Source of the DNA: Pyrobaculum sp.
GTDB taxonomy: Archaea; Thermoproteota; Thermoprotei; Thermoproteales; Thermoproteaceae
Length of the DNA: 13,049 nt
Direction of reading: 5' to 3'
Assembly (NCBI GenBank): GCA_020833205.1
Contig: JAJHQT010000019.1
Location: 1-13,049, forward strand
The notes under the pieces were generated by a model. That model made no database searches, had not been told where the DNA came from, and saw only the letters and a program-made list of their open reading frames with translations. Shown here in pieces: positions 6,116-12,283 of this stretch. The first letter of the stretch is position 1. Every line of letters begins with the position of its first letter. The position numbers and the translations under genes are program-made.

Positions 6116-6276
6116 GAGGCGCCGTTGCCGTCTAGAATAGCCTTGAGGAGCCTGGCGAGATGAGGCGCCTTGACTTCTAACACTTTGACGGCTGCGTATA
6201 CGTCGTCGTCGGGCATTATGCCGTACCGGAGAAGGGAGACTGCGGAGACACCTAGCAACTCCCTCACACTTGGCAT
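6112..6276 (-). CDS. Small unknown protein (54 aa), convergent with ubiX
   Basis: ATG at 6276 to TAA at 6112-6114. The peptide starts MPSVRELLGVSAVSLLRYG, continues with a conserved-looking PDDDVYAAVKVLEVKAPHLARLLKAILDG, and is mostly helical and near neutral. A TATA-like element (TTAA centred at 6298.5) lies 22.5 bases upstream of the ATG, so the expression layout matches its neighbours. Its stop codon overlaps the ubiX stop on the opposite strand by two bases. I know no family for it; the three helices and DDD turn could be a small DNA-binding or protein-binding domain, but no motif proves it. It could be leading-edge chance coding, though the promoter and tight packing argue for a gene. 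Confidence 0.55.
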   Translation of the reverse strand: MPSVRELLGVSAVSLLRYGIMPDDDVYAAVKVLEVKAPHLARLLKAILDGNGAS

Positions 6277-6293
6277 TGTACGTTCTATAGTTG

Positions 6294-6304
6294 CTATTAA
6301 TTGG
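6294..6304 (-). promoter_or_regulatory. TATA-like element of the 54-aa gene
   Basis: Minus-strand CCAATTAATAG, TTAA centre 22.5 bases before the ATG at 6276. It lies in the 79-base gap downstream of the LysO-family gene on the same strand. Confidence 0.45.
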
Positions 6305-6355
6305 ACTTGCGGTGTACCTCCCTTTAAACACCAGAGTAACGATCCACCCCAAACT

Positions 6356-7225
6356 TCAGTGGGTGGGCGGCATCGAGGTGTATAGCTGGTGTATAAGCGG
6401 AACTGCCACAGGCACTACGGCCGTGAGAAGTACGCCGTTGGCAAATGCGTAGAGGGCAAAGGAGGAGCCGTAAAGCGCCGTGTAGAGAGGCAGGGTGTTG
6501 TCCATAGTGGTGGCGCCGCCCATGGCCAGCACGCCGAGTTTGCCCAGCCTCTTGGCCAACGGCGGAGCCAGCAGAAAGGTGAGTTGCTCCCGGAGGAAGT
6601 TGACAAGGAGGCCATATGCCCCGCCTGCGGCGTCGCCGATGCTCGCCAGATAGGGGCCTATGAAGCTGTACCACCCCAGCCCAAAGGCGACGGCAGGCGT
6701 AATTCGGAAGAACAAGGCGAACAGAAGCCCCACTACGCCGGCGGCGAGAAGAGTCACGACAGGTGCTAGAAACATAGAGCGGTCAAGTCGTATCTCGACG
6801 TGCGCCATGTCGATGCCGGCTATGAAAAGAAGGAAAAGAAGCAGGGGGTCGATCGCCGAGGCGTAGTTAAACTCGGCGACGGCCCCCGCCGCTAGGCCCG
6901 CCGCCAGAGCCGCCGCCACGTACAACGAGATCACGGGCTTACGGACTTCGCCGGCGGTTGCCGGCTTGTCAAAGAGAGAGCCTAGGAGGCCCGTGGCGAG
7001 GATCAGAGACAGCGAATAGAGTATTGAGATGGCCAGAAACGCGCCGACGTTACTAAGGACGACCCCAGCCGCCTCCGCCGCCACGAAAAACACCAACGTC
7101 ACAACCACCGCCACGAACAAAAAAGCCGGAGGCCTCCACCTCAGTGCTCTGCCCGTAAGATACCCCAGGGCGATTGCCGCCACGTACCTACCTATGCCGA
7201 AGATCTGGCTGACCAAGTCCACCAC
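6356..7225 (-). CDS. lysO: LysO-family (DUF340) inner membrane exporter, likely lysine
   Basis: A strongly hydrophobic protein of 288-289 residues with about eight membrane segments. LysO proteins (E. coli YbjE, COG2431) export L-lysine and its analogue thialysine. The C-terminal half carries the family pattern: FGLGWYSFIGPYLA (181-194), VNFLREQLTFLLAPPLAKR (208-226) and GGATTMDNTLP (236-246), with conserved acidic residues in the membrane. Two GTG codons in a row (7225 and 7222) can start translation; the TATA element at 7243-7250 is 24.5 bases from 7222, which favours the second. It is divergent from the small CxxC protein gene, 95 bases away. The substrate could be another cationic amino acid; the family call is firmer than the substrate. 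Confidence 0.85.
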   Translation of the reverse strand: MVDLVSQIFGIGRYVAAIALGYLTGRALRWRPPAFLFVAVVVTLVFFVAAEAAGVVLSNVGAFLAISILYSLSLILATGLLGSLFDKPATAGEVRKPVISLYVAAALAAGLAAGAVAEFNYASAIDPLLLFLLFIAGIDMAHVEIRLDRSMFLAPVVTLLAAGVVGLLFALFFRITPAVAFGLGWYSFIGPYLASIGDAAGGAYGLLVNFLREQLTFLLAPPLAKRLGKLGVLAMGGATTMDNTLPLYTALYGSSFALYAFANGVLLTAVVPVAVPLIHQLYTSMPPTH

Positions 7226-7242
7226 AGTCTCAAAACCCTCTC

Positions 7243-7250
7243 CTATTTAG
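7243..7250 (-). promoter_or_regulatory. TATA box of the LysO-family gene
   Basis: Minus-strand CTAAATAG centred at 7246.5, 24.5 bases from the GTG at 7222 and 21.5 from the GTG at 7225. It supports the shorter form. Confidence 0.55.
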
Positions 7251-7261
7251 CTCTTAAGTCT

Positions 7262-7284
7262 CTTAAAAAACTTGATAAATATAC
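7262..7284 (+). promoter_or_regulatory. Candidate promoter of the CxxC/CxxC small protein
   Basis: Two TATA-like stretches, CTTAAAAAAC (7262-7271) and GATAAATATAC (7274-7284), predict starts near 7291 or 7304, giving a leader of about 17-30 bases before the ATG at 7321. This is one of the few genes here that does not show the leaderless spacing. Confidence 0.45.
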
Positions 7285-7320
7285 GTGAGGAGTCTCAGAG
7301 AGAGTAAATCAAAACTTTCA

Positions 7321-7563
7321 ATGAACAAGAAAAAACGTTTCCTCAAGGCAGTTGGCCTAATCTACACCGAAATTCCCTTAGAGGAACTGAAAATTTTTCT
7401 ACACGTGTTTCGCCCCGTCTGTCACATGTGCGGCAGACCTGTCAGCTTCTTCAATCTGGGCTACATTAGGGTAGGCAAAGAAGTGGAGCTCACTCTATGC
7501 GTTGAATGTTTAAAAGACTATGTGGAATATATAGAGAGCGGTGAAGCTGGTCGCCGCTACTGA
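7321..7563 (+). CDS. Small protein with two CxxC pairs (80 aa)
   Basis: A basic, lysine-rich start (MNKKKRFLKAVG) is followed by CHMC at residues 34-37 and CVEC at 60-63, spaced like a treble-clef or zinc ribbon, with aromatic residues between (FFNLGYIRVG) and a helical acidic tail. It probably binds one zinc and may act in transcription or RNA handling, but no family is recognised. An in-frame GTG at 7285 would add 12 residues; the ATG at 7321 is preferred because 7285 directly follows or overlaps the TATA-like stretches. Its stop lies 10 bases from the end of the convergent M42 peptidase gene. Confidence 0.75.
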   Translation: MNKKKRFLKAVGLIYTEIPLEELKIFLHVFRPVCHMCGRPVSFFNLGYIRVGKEVELTLCVECLKDYVEYIESGEAGRRY

Positions 7564-7573
7564 ACGGTGACGA

Positions 7574-8521
7574 CTAGTCAAGCTCCTCGGCCAGGGCCGT
7601 CAGAAGCTCTACTGTGTGTCTCAAATCGTCTCTGTGTACCATCTCAACGGGGGAGTGGCTGTATTTAGTCAATATGCCGATTGCCACCGCCGGGACGCCG
7701 GCCGTGAAGAAGGCGGCTGCGTCCGTCCCGCCGCCGCCTCCCCCGATCTGAATCGGTATCCCCCTCTTCTTAGCTATCTCCAACACCTTCCTAGCCAGCT
7801 TGTTGTTGTAGGCGCCGTAGTTGTCGAAAAGCCTAAGGACGGGGCCGCGCCCAGGCTTCACATTGCCTGTGTAGTTGGGGTGGCAACAAGCCATGGTGTC
7901 GACTACAATTACGCTTTTTCCCTCTAGGCTCCTCGCGAGGGCGCGGGCGCCGAGGAGCCCCACCTCCTCTTGGACCGTCCAGACGTAGGTAGCGGCGGGA
8001 CTCCTCTTGTACGTCTCAACCAACGCCCAGCAACCGGCGCGGTCGTCCAGCGCCGTGGCTGAGACGAATTTCCCAACTTCGGCGTACCTCCTGGAGAATG
8101 CGGCAGGCGTCATGGGGCCAACGCCCATTGCCTCTGTCTCCTCCCTACTCGTAGCCCCTATGTCTATGTAAAGATCTTGCCAAGTTACCTGTTGCTGTTG
8201 CTGGAAGTGGGGAGGCGCCACGCCTATGACGCCCTCGACCCTAAACCCGTCGCCGTAGATCACCACAGAGCTACCTGGGAGTATTCTGTCGTCTACGCCG
8301 CCGACTTTTCTAAACTTTAATCTGCCGTCCTCCTCTATCGAGGTCACCAACAGGCCAACCTCGTCCATATGCGCCACGAAAGCCACCTTAGACCTTCCGC
8401 GTAGCACCACGTTGCCGAACTCGTCTACCTCAGCCCCGCCCACAGCAGACAGAATTCTCTGCCTCACCTCATCCTCAAAGCCGGACACCCCAAGCGCCTT
8501 TGTCAAAGCCTCGAGTTCCAT
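7574..8521 (-). CDS. M42 family metallo-aminopeptidase (FrvX/tetrahedral peptidase type)
   Basis: M42 enzymes form large tetrahedral, usually dodecameric, particles that trim short peptides from the N-terminus, completing protein breakdown after the proteasome. The 315 residues carry the two-metal site: His51 in VAHMDEVG, ALDDRAG (157-163), the QEEVG catalytic and ligand glutamates (184-188), VDT (207-209), and a C-terminal YSHSPVE with the last histidine ligand. The short beta domain interrupts the catalytic domain between about residues 65 and 150. A run of five glutamines (107-111, after PPHF) lies in that inserted domain and is unusual. Start ATG 8521 is 23.5 bases from the TATA element shared with the phosphorylase gene. 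Which residue is preferred at the peptide end (Leu, Glu, Lys types exist) cannot be read from the sequence. Confidence 0.93.
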   Translation of the reverse strand: MELEALTKALGVSGFEDEVRQRILSAVGGAEVDEFGNVVLRGRSKVAFVAHMDEVGLLVTSIEEDGRLKFRKVGGVDDRILPGSSVVIYGDGFRVEGVIGVAPPHFQQQQQVTWQDLYIDIGATSREETEAMGVGPMTPAAFSRRYAEVGKFVSATALDDRAGCWALVETYKRSPAATYVWTVQEEVGLLGARALARSLEGKSVIVVDTMACCHPNYTGNVKPGRGPVLRLFDNYGAYNNKLARKVLEIAKKRGIPIQIGGGGGGTDAAAFFTAGVPAVAIGILTKYSHSPVEMVHRDDLRHTVELLTALAEELD

Positions 8522-8538
8522 AGTAGGGACAAGATCTG

Positions 8539-8549
8539 TATTTTAATTT
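8539..8549. promoter_or_regulatory. Shared bidirectional TATA element (M42 peptidase / phosphorylase)
   Basis: TATTTTAATTT, with TTAA centred at 8544.5, is 23.5 bases from the ATG at 8521 (minus) and 23.5 bases from the ATG at 8568 (plus). The 46-base gap has no room for two separate core promoters, so one TBP site probably serves both directions, both messages being leaderless. Confidence 0.65.
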
Positions 8550-8567
8550 CCCACGTCTCAGATACCC

Positions 8568-9233
8568 ATGCCATACCACATCTGGGCCGAGCAGGGAGAC
8601 GTGGCGCCCGTCGTCATCGGCGTAGGAGACCCAGCGAGGGCGAGGCTCTTCGCCTCTCTCATGGAAGAGGCGGTGTTGGTCAACGAAAACAGATACCCGG
8701 TCTACACAGGCCGCGCCGCCGGTAGGCGTATATCTGTGGTGGCGCACGGCATAGGGGGGCCCTCAGCCGCCATAGCGCTGGAGGAGCTGAAAATGTTAGG
8801 CATGGAGACCTTTGTACGGATAGGCACCGCCGGCTCCTTCGGCGAGTTGAAGATAGGCGACGTGCTGGTGGCCGCCGCCGCGGCCGCGCCGGCCGGAGGC
8901 GTCCTCGGCTCCTATTTCCCCGGCCACAGCCCCCCTCTGGCGGCGGACCCTCTCCTCACGCTGAAGCTCGCCGAGGCGCTGAAGGCGCCGGTGGGCTACG
9001 TCGTCTCCAGCGACGCCTTCTACGCAGAAGACCCAAACTTCGTCGACTTCTGGCGCCGCCGAGGCGCCCTGGCCGTGGAGATGGAGTGCGCCACCGCCAT
9101 GGCCCTGGGGTGGCTGAGGGGCTTCAGGACAGGTTGCGTCCTCGTCATATCGAACGTAGTAGGCAGACACGAGGTCGTTGACCTCCGCCAGAAATTTATC
9201 GAAGTCTTCAAGAAGGTGGTTGAAGCGCTTTAG
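8568..9233 (+). CDS. Nucleoside phosphorylase, Sulfolobus MTAP/PNP type, lacking the usual catalytic Asp
   Basis: Enzymes of this family split nucleosides with phosphate to give a free base and (deoxy)ribose 1-phosphate, in purine and methylthioadenosine salvage. The 221 residues closely resemble Sulfolobus MTA phosphorylase I: GDPARAR (20-26) and NENR (39-42) for phosphate, AHGIGGPSAAIALEEL (59-74), RIGTAGSFG (84-92), SSDAFYAED (147-155), and VEMECA (170-175) for ribose. In hexameric PNP/MTAP enzymes a VSD motif near the end supplies the aspartate that protonates purine N7; here the matching stretch reads VISNVVG with Asn196. Uridine phosphorylases also lack this aspartate, so base preference may differ. 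Start ATG 8568 is set by the shared TATA element. Confidence 0.9.
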   Translation: MPYHIWAEQGDVAPVVIGVGDPARARLFASLMEEAVLVNENRYPVYTGRAAGRRISVVAHGIGGPSAAIALEELKMLGMETFVRIGTAGSFGELKIGDVLVAAAAAAPAGGVLGSYFPGHSPPLAADPLLTLKLAEALKAPVGYVVSSDAFYAEDPNFVDFWRRRGALAVEMECATAMALGWLRGFRTGCVLVISNVVGRHEVVDLRQKFIEVFKKVVEAL

Positions 9234-9314
9234 CATTGTGCGTCCAGGCTTGGGAAGGCGGCGCCAGATGTGTACAACCTCTGGAGATACGTCTTTCGCG
9301 CCTTTAGAGCTGAT

Positions 9315-9330
9315 GGGGGCTGAAGCCCTC
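9315..9330. repeat. Small hairpin GGGGGC-TGAA-GCCCTC
   Basis: Six-pair stem with one G-T pair and a TGAA loop in the gap between the convergent phosphorylase and acyltransferase genes. It may mark the 3' ends of both messages; it has no T-run, so it is not a bacterial-type terminator. Confidence 0.35.
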
Positions 9331-9355
9331 CGAGCGTCCGATGGGGCGCCTTCGT

Positions 9356-10057
9356 CTATATGTCTCTTTTCACTAAGCCCATTTGTTCATAGAGCGCGCG
9401 TTTTCTGAGGTATTCATCGGCCTTTCCTATCTCTCTTGCGGGCACCCCCGCCACGACTACGCCGGGGGGTACGTCTTTGGTGACGACAGCCCCCGCCGCG
9501 ACCACGGCGCCTTCGCCGACTTCTATGCCTGCCACCAGGGTGGCGTTTGCCCCTATCACCGCGCCTCTTCTGATCACCACCGGCGTCAGCCGCCTGCTTG
9601 GGGGGTATCTGTCGTTGGTTATGACCGCGTTGGGCCCTATGAAGACGTCTTCTTCAATGACCGTGCCGTTGGGGATGTAGACCATGGACTGTATCCAGGC
9701 GCGGTCGCCGATCTTCACCTCCCGCTCTATAATGGCCTGCGTCCCGATCCGCACCCCACGGCCGATTTTAGTAAGCTCTCTCACCAACACCCCGTGGCCG
9801 AACTCTGTCCCGTCGCCGATCTCTACGTCTTCGTAGATCACCACGCCGCTTCTGATGATCACGGACTCCCCCACCCTCGCGCCGTTGCTCACGTCGTCCG
9901 GCGAAGAGAAGCCTTGGAGGATCTTGCTACGGGCGGGATAGCCCAGCACGGCGGCGTCGACGAAGCTGCCCTGCCCCACCACGGTGGGGCCGTAGATGTA
10001 GGCATCTGGCGAGACGTACCTTGCCAGCACCTTAGCCCTAGGCGAGACGAAGCCCAC
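9356..10057 (-). CDS. Left-handed beta-helix (hexapeptide repeat) acyltransferase
   Basis: A 233-residue protein built almost wholly of hexapeptide repeats of the type [VI]-G-x-x-x-x, from about residue 5 to 200, ending with AGVPAREIGK and a helical tail. The block NDRYPPSRR...GAVIGANATLVAGIEVGEGAVVAAGAVVTKDVPP is typical of sugar-nucleotide N-acetyltransferases such as the WbpD/WlbB group, which make N-acetylated sugars for surface polysaccharides or glycoprotein glycans; these are trimers using acetyl-CoA. An insertion with GYPARSKILQGFSSPDDVSNGA (residues 39-60) precedes the main helix. The GTG start at 10057 agrees with the shared TATA element, 24.5 bases away. A decayed copy of its first third lies at 12114-12275. 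The exact donor sugar is unknown. Confidence 0.88.
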   Translation of the reverse strand: MGFVSPRAKVLARYVSPDAYIYGPTVVGQGSFVDAAVLGYPARSKILQGFSSPDDVSNGARVGESVIIRSGVVIYEDVEIGDGTEFGHGVLVRELTKIGRGVRIGTQAIIEREVKIGDRAWIQSMVYIPNGTVIEEDVFIGPNAVITNDRYPPSRRLTPVVIRRGAVIGANATLVAGIEVGEGAVVAAGAVVTKDVPPGVVVAGVPAREIGKADEYLRKRALYEQMGLVKRDI

Positions 10058-10075
10058 GGCGTCTTGTTGGCGGAA

Positions 10076-10087
10076 GTATTTAAATTA
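10076..10087. promoter_or_regulatory. Shared, palindromic TATA element (acyltransferase / coiled-coil gene)
   Basis: GTATTTAAATTA contains the perfect palindrome ATTTAAAT (10078-10085) centred at 10081.5. The GTG at 10057 on the minus strand and the ATG at 10106 on the plus strand are each exactly 24.5 bases away. One symmetrical TBP site seems to drive both leaderless genes. Confidence 0.7.
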
Positions 10088-10105
10088 CGCGGGGCTGGGC
10101 GGCAT

Positions 10106-10444
10106 ATGGCAGATGAGTTTGGATATCCGGAGTACGTGGTGGAGATCCTCAACGAGTTGAAGGAGTTGCGGCGGGAGGTGGCTAGGCTACAGCGCGACGT
10201 CGCCGACCTCGCCAAGAGGCTTGCAGAGCCGCAGAGGCAGATGTCGGACTCCGAAGCCGTCTTAGTCTCTCTACGGGAGGCTGTGGAGAAGTTAAACGCC
10301 GCGGCGTCTGCGGTGGTGGAGAACGCAAGCTTGATCCGCGCCGCCGTCGCCGAGGATAGACAAAGACGTGACGACGCGTGTCTAGCTGTTTTGGAGCGGC
10401 TTATGGCTCTTCAAGAGGCACTTAACAAACTTTACGTTAAATAA
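10106..10444 (+). CDS. Small coiled-coil protein (112 aa)
   Basis: After MADEFGYPEY the protein is helical to the end, with heptad-like Leu/Val spacing at about 11-40 (VVEILNELKELRREVARL) and again at 52-110, split by a short PQRQMSD linker at 42-48. No membrane segment or enzyme motif is present. It is rich in Ala, Arg, Glu and Leu, as in hyperthermophile coiled coils. The start is set by the TATA element 24.5 bases before the ATG. Its last codons and TAA (10442-10444) form the TATA box of the next gene, another coiled-coil protein, so the pair is arranged in tandem with separate promoters. Function unknown; a structural or scaffold partner of the 411-residue protein is plausible. Confidence 0.8.
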   Translation: MADEFGYPEYVVEILNELKELRREVARLQRDVADLAKRLAEPQRQMSDSEAVLVSLREAVEKLNAAASAVVENASLIRAAVAEDRQRRDDACLAVLERLMALQEALNKLYVK

Positions 10445-10450
10445 ATATAC
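10437..10450 (+). promoter_or_regulatory. TATA box of the 411-aa coiled-coil gene, containing the stop of the gene before
   Basis: TTAAATAAATATAC spans the TAA at 10442-10444 of the 112-residue gene and is centred about 25 bases before the ATG at 10469. Confidence 0.65.
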
Positions 10451-10468
10451 TGAGGCGTATCAACTACT

Positions 10469-11704
10469 ATGTTTAGGCGCGAGGACGCCAGCAAGAAGAT
10501 AGATGAGGTCTTGGCTAAGATATCCACAGACGTCTCTGCAGTTTCTGCCAGAGTAGAAGAGGTTAGAAACGAGGTGATAGCTGAAGTCAAGGCCAATTCT
10601 CTCGACGTCAAAAAGTCTGTGGAGGGCCTCGCCTCTCTCCTCAGCAGGATATCTAAAGACCTGGTGGAAGGGACCACCCAGCTCAATAGGTCAATTGCTC
10701 AGCTAAATGCCTCAGCCGAGAAGCTTGCGGAGCTCTCTGCGGTGGCTGAGCGGCTCTCGTCCTCTGCCAAGGCTGTGACAGACGCCACGAATCAGTTCAT
10801 CTCTGTGGCCGAGAAGCTAGACGCCGTGGCGGCCAAGGTGGAGAGTCTCGCAGAGCAGCTAAACGCCATAAAGATGCAGAGCGAACAGATAAGGACGGTG
10901 GCGTCGGCCATGTTGGAGATGATGAAAGACTTCGGCTCCAAGATGCAGGATTACGAAGCCAAGATTAGACAATTTGCCTACAAAGAGGCGGAACTCAAGA
11001 CTAGAGACGAGGCGTTGAGAAAGAGAGAAGGCGAATTAGCCTTCCTGCTGGAGAACGTGAGGAAGCTTGCGGAGCTCTCCGACCCCGCTAAATCGGCCTT
11101 TGAGGAAACTAAGAAATCTCTGGCGCTCCTCGCCTCTAGGTTGCAGGAACTTGCGCAGAGAGAAGAAGAGCTTAGACGACTCCGCGAAGAGCTCCTCAGG
11201 AAGGAGTTCGACCTAAAGAAAATGGAGCAGGAGCTCGCCGTGAGGCAGAGACAACTTGCCGAGCAGGAGGAGCGGGCTAAGGCTCTCCTGGCGCAGGCGG
11301 CTGAGGTGGAGAAGAAGCTGGCGGAGCTGGCGCAGAAGGAGAGAGAACTCGCCGAAGTCAAGGCAGAGCTCGACAAGAAGAGACAAGAGCTGGAGGAGCT
11401 GGTGGCGAAGTATAAGATGTTCGAGAGCGCAGTGGCGAAGAAGGAGGAGGAGTTGAAGAGGCTCGAGGAGGCCGTGAGGGCTAAGGAGACTGAGCTCCTC
11501 GACAACCTCGGCCGCTTCGCCAAGAGGCTAATTGAAGAGGAGCAACGCCTCAACGAGTGGGAGAGACGACTGCTGGAGCAGGAGAGGGAGACATTGGCGT
11601 TCTACCGCAGCCTCCTCCTGAGGGAAGCTATGCTCAGTCAACTCAAGGCGCAGCTCGAGGAGTGTAGAAGCAAGTTAGGGGAGAAACGGGAACAGGGCCT
11701 TTAA
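10469..11704 (+). CDS. Long coiled-coil protein (411 aa)
   Basis: Helix-forming throughout, with no proline-rich break until about residue 205 (ELSDPAKS). Residues 1-160 are Ser/Ala/Val-rich with regular small-residue heptads, like the cytoplasmic stalk of chemotaxis receptors or tropomyosin; residues 165-385 are very charged (Glu, Lys, Arg, Leu) as in Rad50/SMC arms or myosin tails. No ATPase motif, membrane segment or zinc hook is seen, so it is not itself an SMC or Rad50 protein. Similarity searches will be misled by composition. The ATG at 10469 agrees with its TATA box. It overlaps the convergent membrane protein gene by 30 bases at the 3' end. A rod-like cytoplasmic scaffold is the best description; no specific role can be assigned. 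Confidence 0.85.
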   Translation: MFRREDASKKIDEVLAKISTDVSAVSARVEEVRNEVIAEVKANSLDVKKSVEGLASLLSRISKDLVEGTTQLNRSIAQLNASAEKLAELSAVAERLSSSAKAVTDATNQFISVAEKLDAVAAKVESLAEQLNAIKMQSEQIRTVASAMLEMMKDFGSKMQDYEAKIRQFAYKEAELKTRDEALRKREGELAFLLENVRKLAELSDPAKSAFEETKKSLALLASRLQELAQREEELRRLREELLRKEFDLKKMEQELAVRQRQLAEQEERAKALLAQAAEVEKKLAELAQKERELAEVKAELDKKRQELEELVAKYKMFESAVAKKEEELKRLEEAVRAKETELLDNLGRFAKRLIEEEQRLNEWERRLLEQERETLAFYRSLLLREAMLSQLKAQLEECRSKLGEKREQGL

Positions 11705-11971
11705 GAAGCCGTAGCCCAACACCCCCACGGCCATTAGGAAGGCGACTACGAGTAGCGCCTGGAACATCCTCAGCTCGGCTCTCTCCTTCTCTTCTGCGGC
11801 GATGTCCAGCGCCGCCGAGACGTCTTTCAGCGCAAATCTAAACAAGACCACGGCTATGACGAGAAACACAAGATCCAGCGCCGCCGACATCGTGTGTTCA
11901 GCCCCCATCAACAACAAGCCGAGGGTCAAGACGCCTATGAGGTAGAGGATGGCGTAGAGAGTCCACTTCAC
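11675..11971 (-). CDS. Small three-helix membrane protein (98 aa)
   Basis: Three hydrophobic segments at about residues 5-23, 30-48 and 70-92, with a charged stretch at 49-69 (DVSAALDIAAEEKERAELR) between the second and third that can form an amphipathic helix at the membrane face. Start GTG at 11971 is 24.5 bases from a TATA centre, so the message is probably leaderless. Its 3' end overlaps the 411-residue coiled-coil gene by 30 bases on the opposite strand. No family is recognised. A partnership with the coiled-coil proteins, for instance as a membrane anchor, is only suggested by position. Confidence 0.75.
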   Translation of the reverse strand: MKWTLYAILYLIGVLTLGLLLMGAEHTMSAALDLVFLVIAVVLFRFALKDVSAALDIAAEEKERAELRMFQALLVVAFLMAVGVLGYGFLKALFPFLP

Positions 11972-11989
11972 GGCGGTCGTATCGTAGCT

Positions 11990-11998
11990 CTATTTAAG
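11990..11998 (-). promoter_or_regulatory. TATA box of the 98-aa membrane protein gene
   Basis: Minus-strand CTTAAATAG, TTAA centre at 11995.5, exactly 24.5 bases before the GTG at 11971. It is flanked by CTCT/AGAG on either side. Confidence 0.65.
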
Positions 11999-12113
11999 AG
12001 TTGCCACGTAAACACCGGTTAACCTCCGACGGCCTTAGCCATATATTTGGTCTTCTGCTTCTGCTGATCAACGCCACAGCGTCGGCCGTGCCCATATCCA
12101 CAATCCCTTTCGT

Positions 12114-12275
12114 CTACGCCACGCCGCTTCTGATGATAACAGAGTCGCCTATCCTAGCGCCGTTGCCCACCTCGTCCGGCGAGGAGAAGCCTTGGAGGAT
12201 CTTGCTACGGGCGGGATAGCCCAACACGGCGGCGTCAGCGTACTTAGTCGAGACGAAACTTACGGCAAGTTTCAA
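12114..12275 (-). pseudogene. Truncated, decayed copy of the hexapeptide acyltransferase gene
   Basis: The minus frame from a TTG at 12275 to a TAG at 12114-12116 (53 residues) reads FVSTKYADAAVLGYPARSKI, then LQGFSSPDEVGNGARIGDSV and IIRSGV, closely matching residues 3-73 of the acyltransferase at 9356-10057. Forty consecutive bases are identical (12184-12223 and 9906-9945), with 12 more after one mismatch. Relative to the parent, about 25 residues (positions 8-33) are deleted near the start, and homology stops at the GVV/GVA point just before the TAG. Without the main beta-helix it cannot be an active transferase. No TATA element is placed for the TTG. It looks like a fairly recent local duplication that has been eroded. 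Confidence 0.85.
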
Positions 12276-12283
12276 CTTACTGC

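Noticed and set aside
9237..9355. Open minus frame after the acyltransferase TAG, as if the gene once were about 40 codons longer
   Set aside because: The acyltransferase already ends with a normal helical tail, and the extra codons show no hexapeptide or other pattern.
9383..10444. A 353-codon plus-strand frame running into the 112-residue coiled-coil protein
   Set aside because: Its first two thirds are antisense to the acyltransferase and rich in His, Arg and Asp; the TATA box at 10076-10087 shows the real start at 10106.
10918..10935. ATGATGA, a C-box-like word
   Set aside because: It lies inside the coiled-coil coding frame and no CTGA follows at a suitable distance.
10978..11553. Long minus-strand Ser-rich frame of 191 codons
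   Set aside because: It mirrors the Glu/Lys/Leu codons of the coiled-coil gene (GAG/GAA read as CTC/TTC, giving Ser/Leu/Phe); an artefact of composition.
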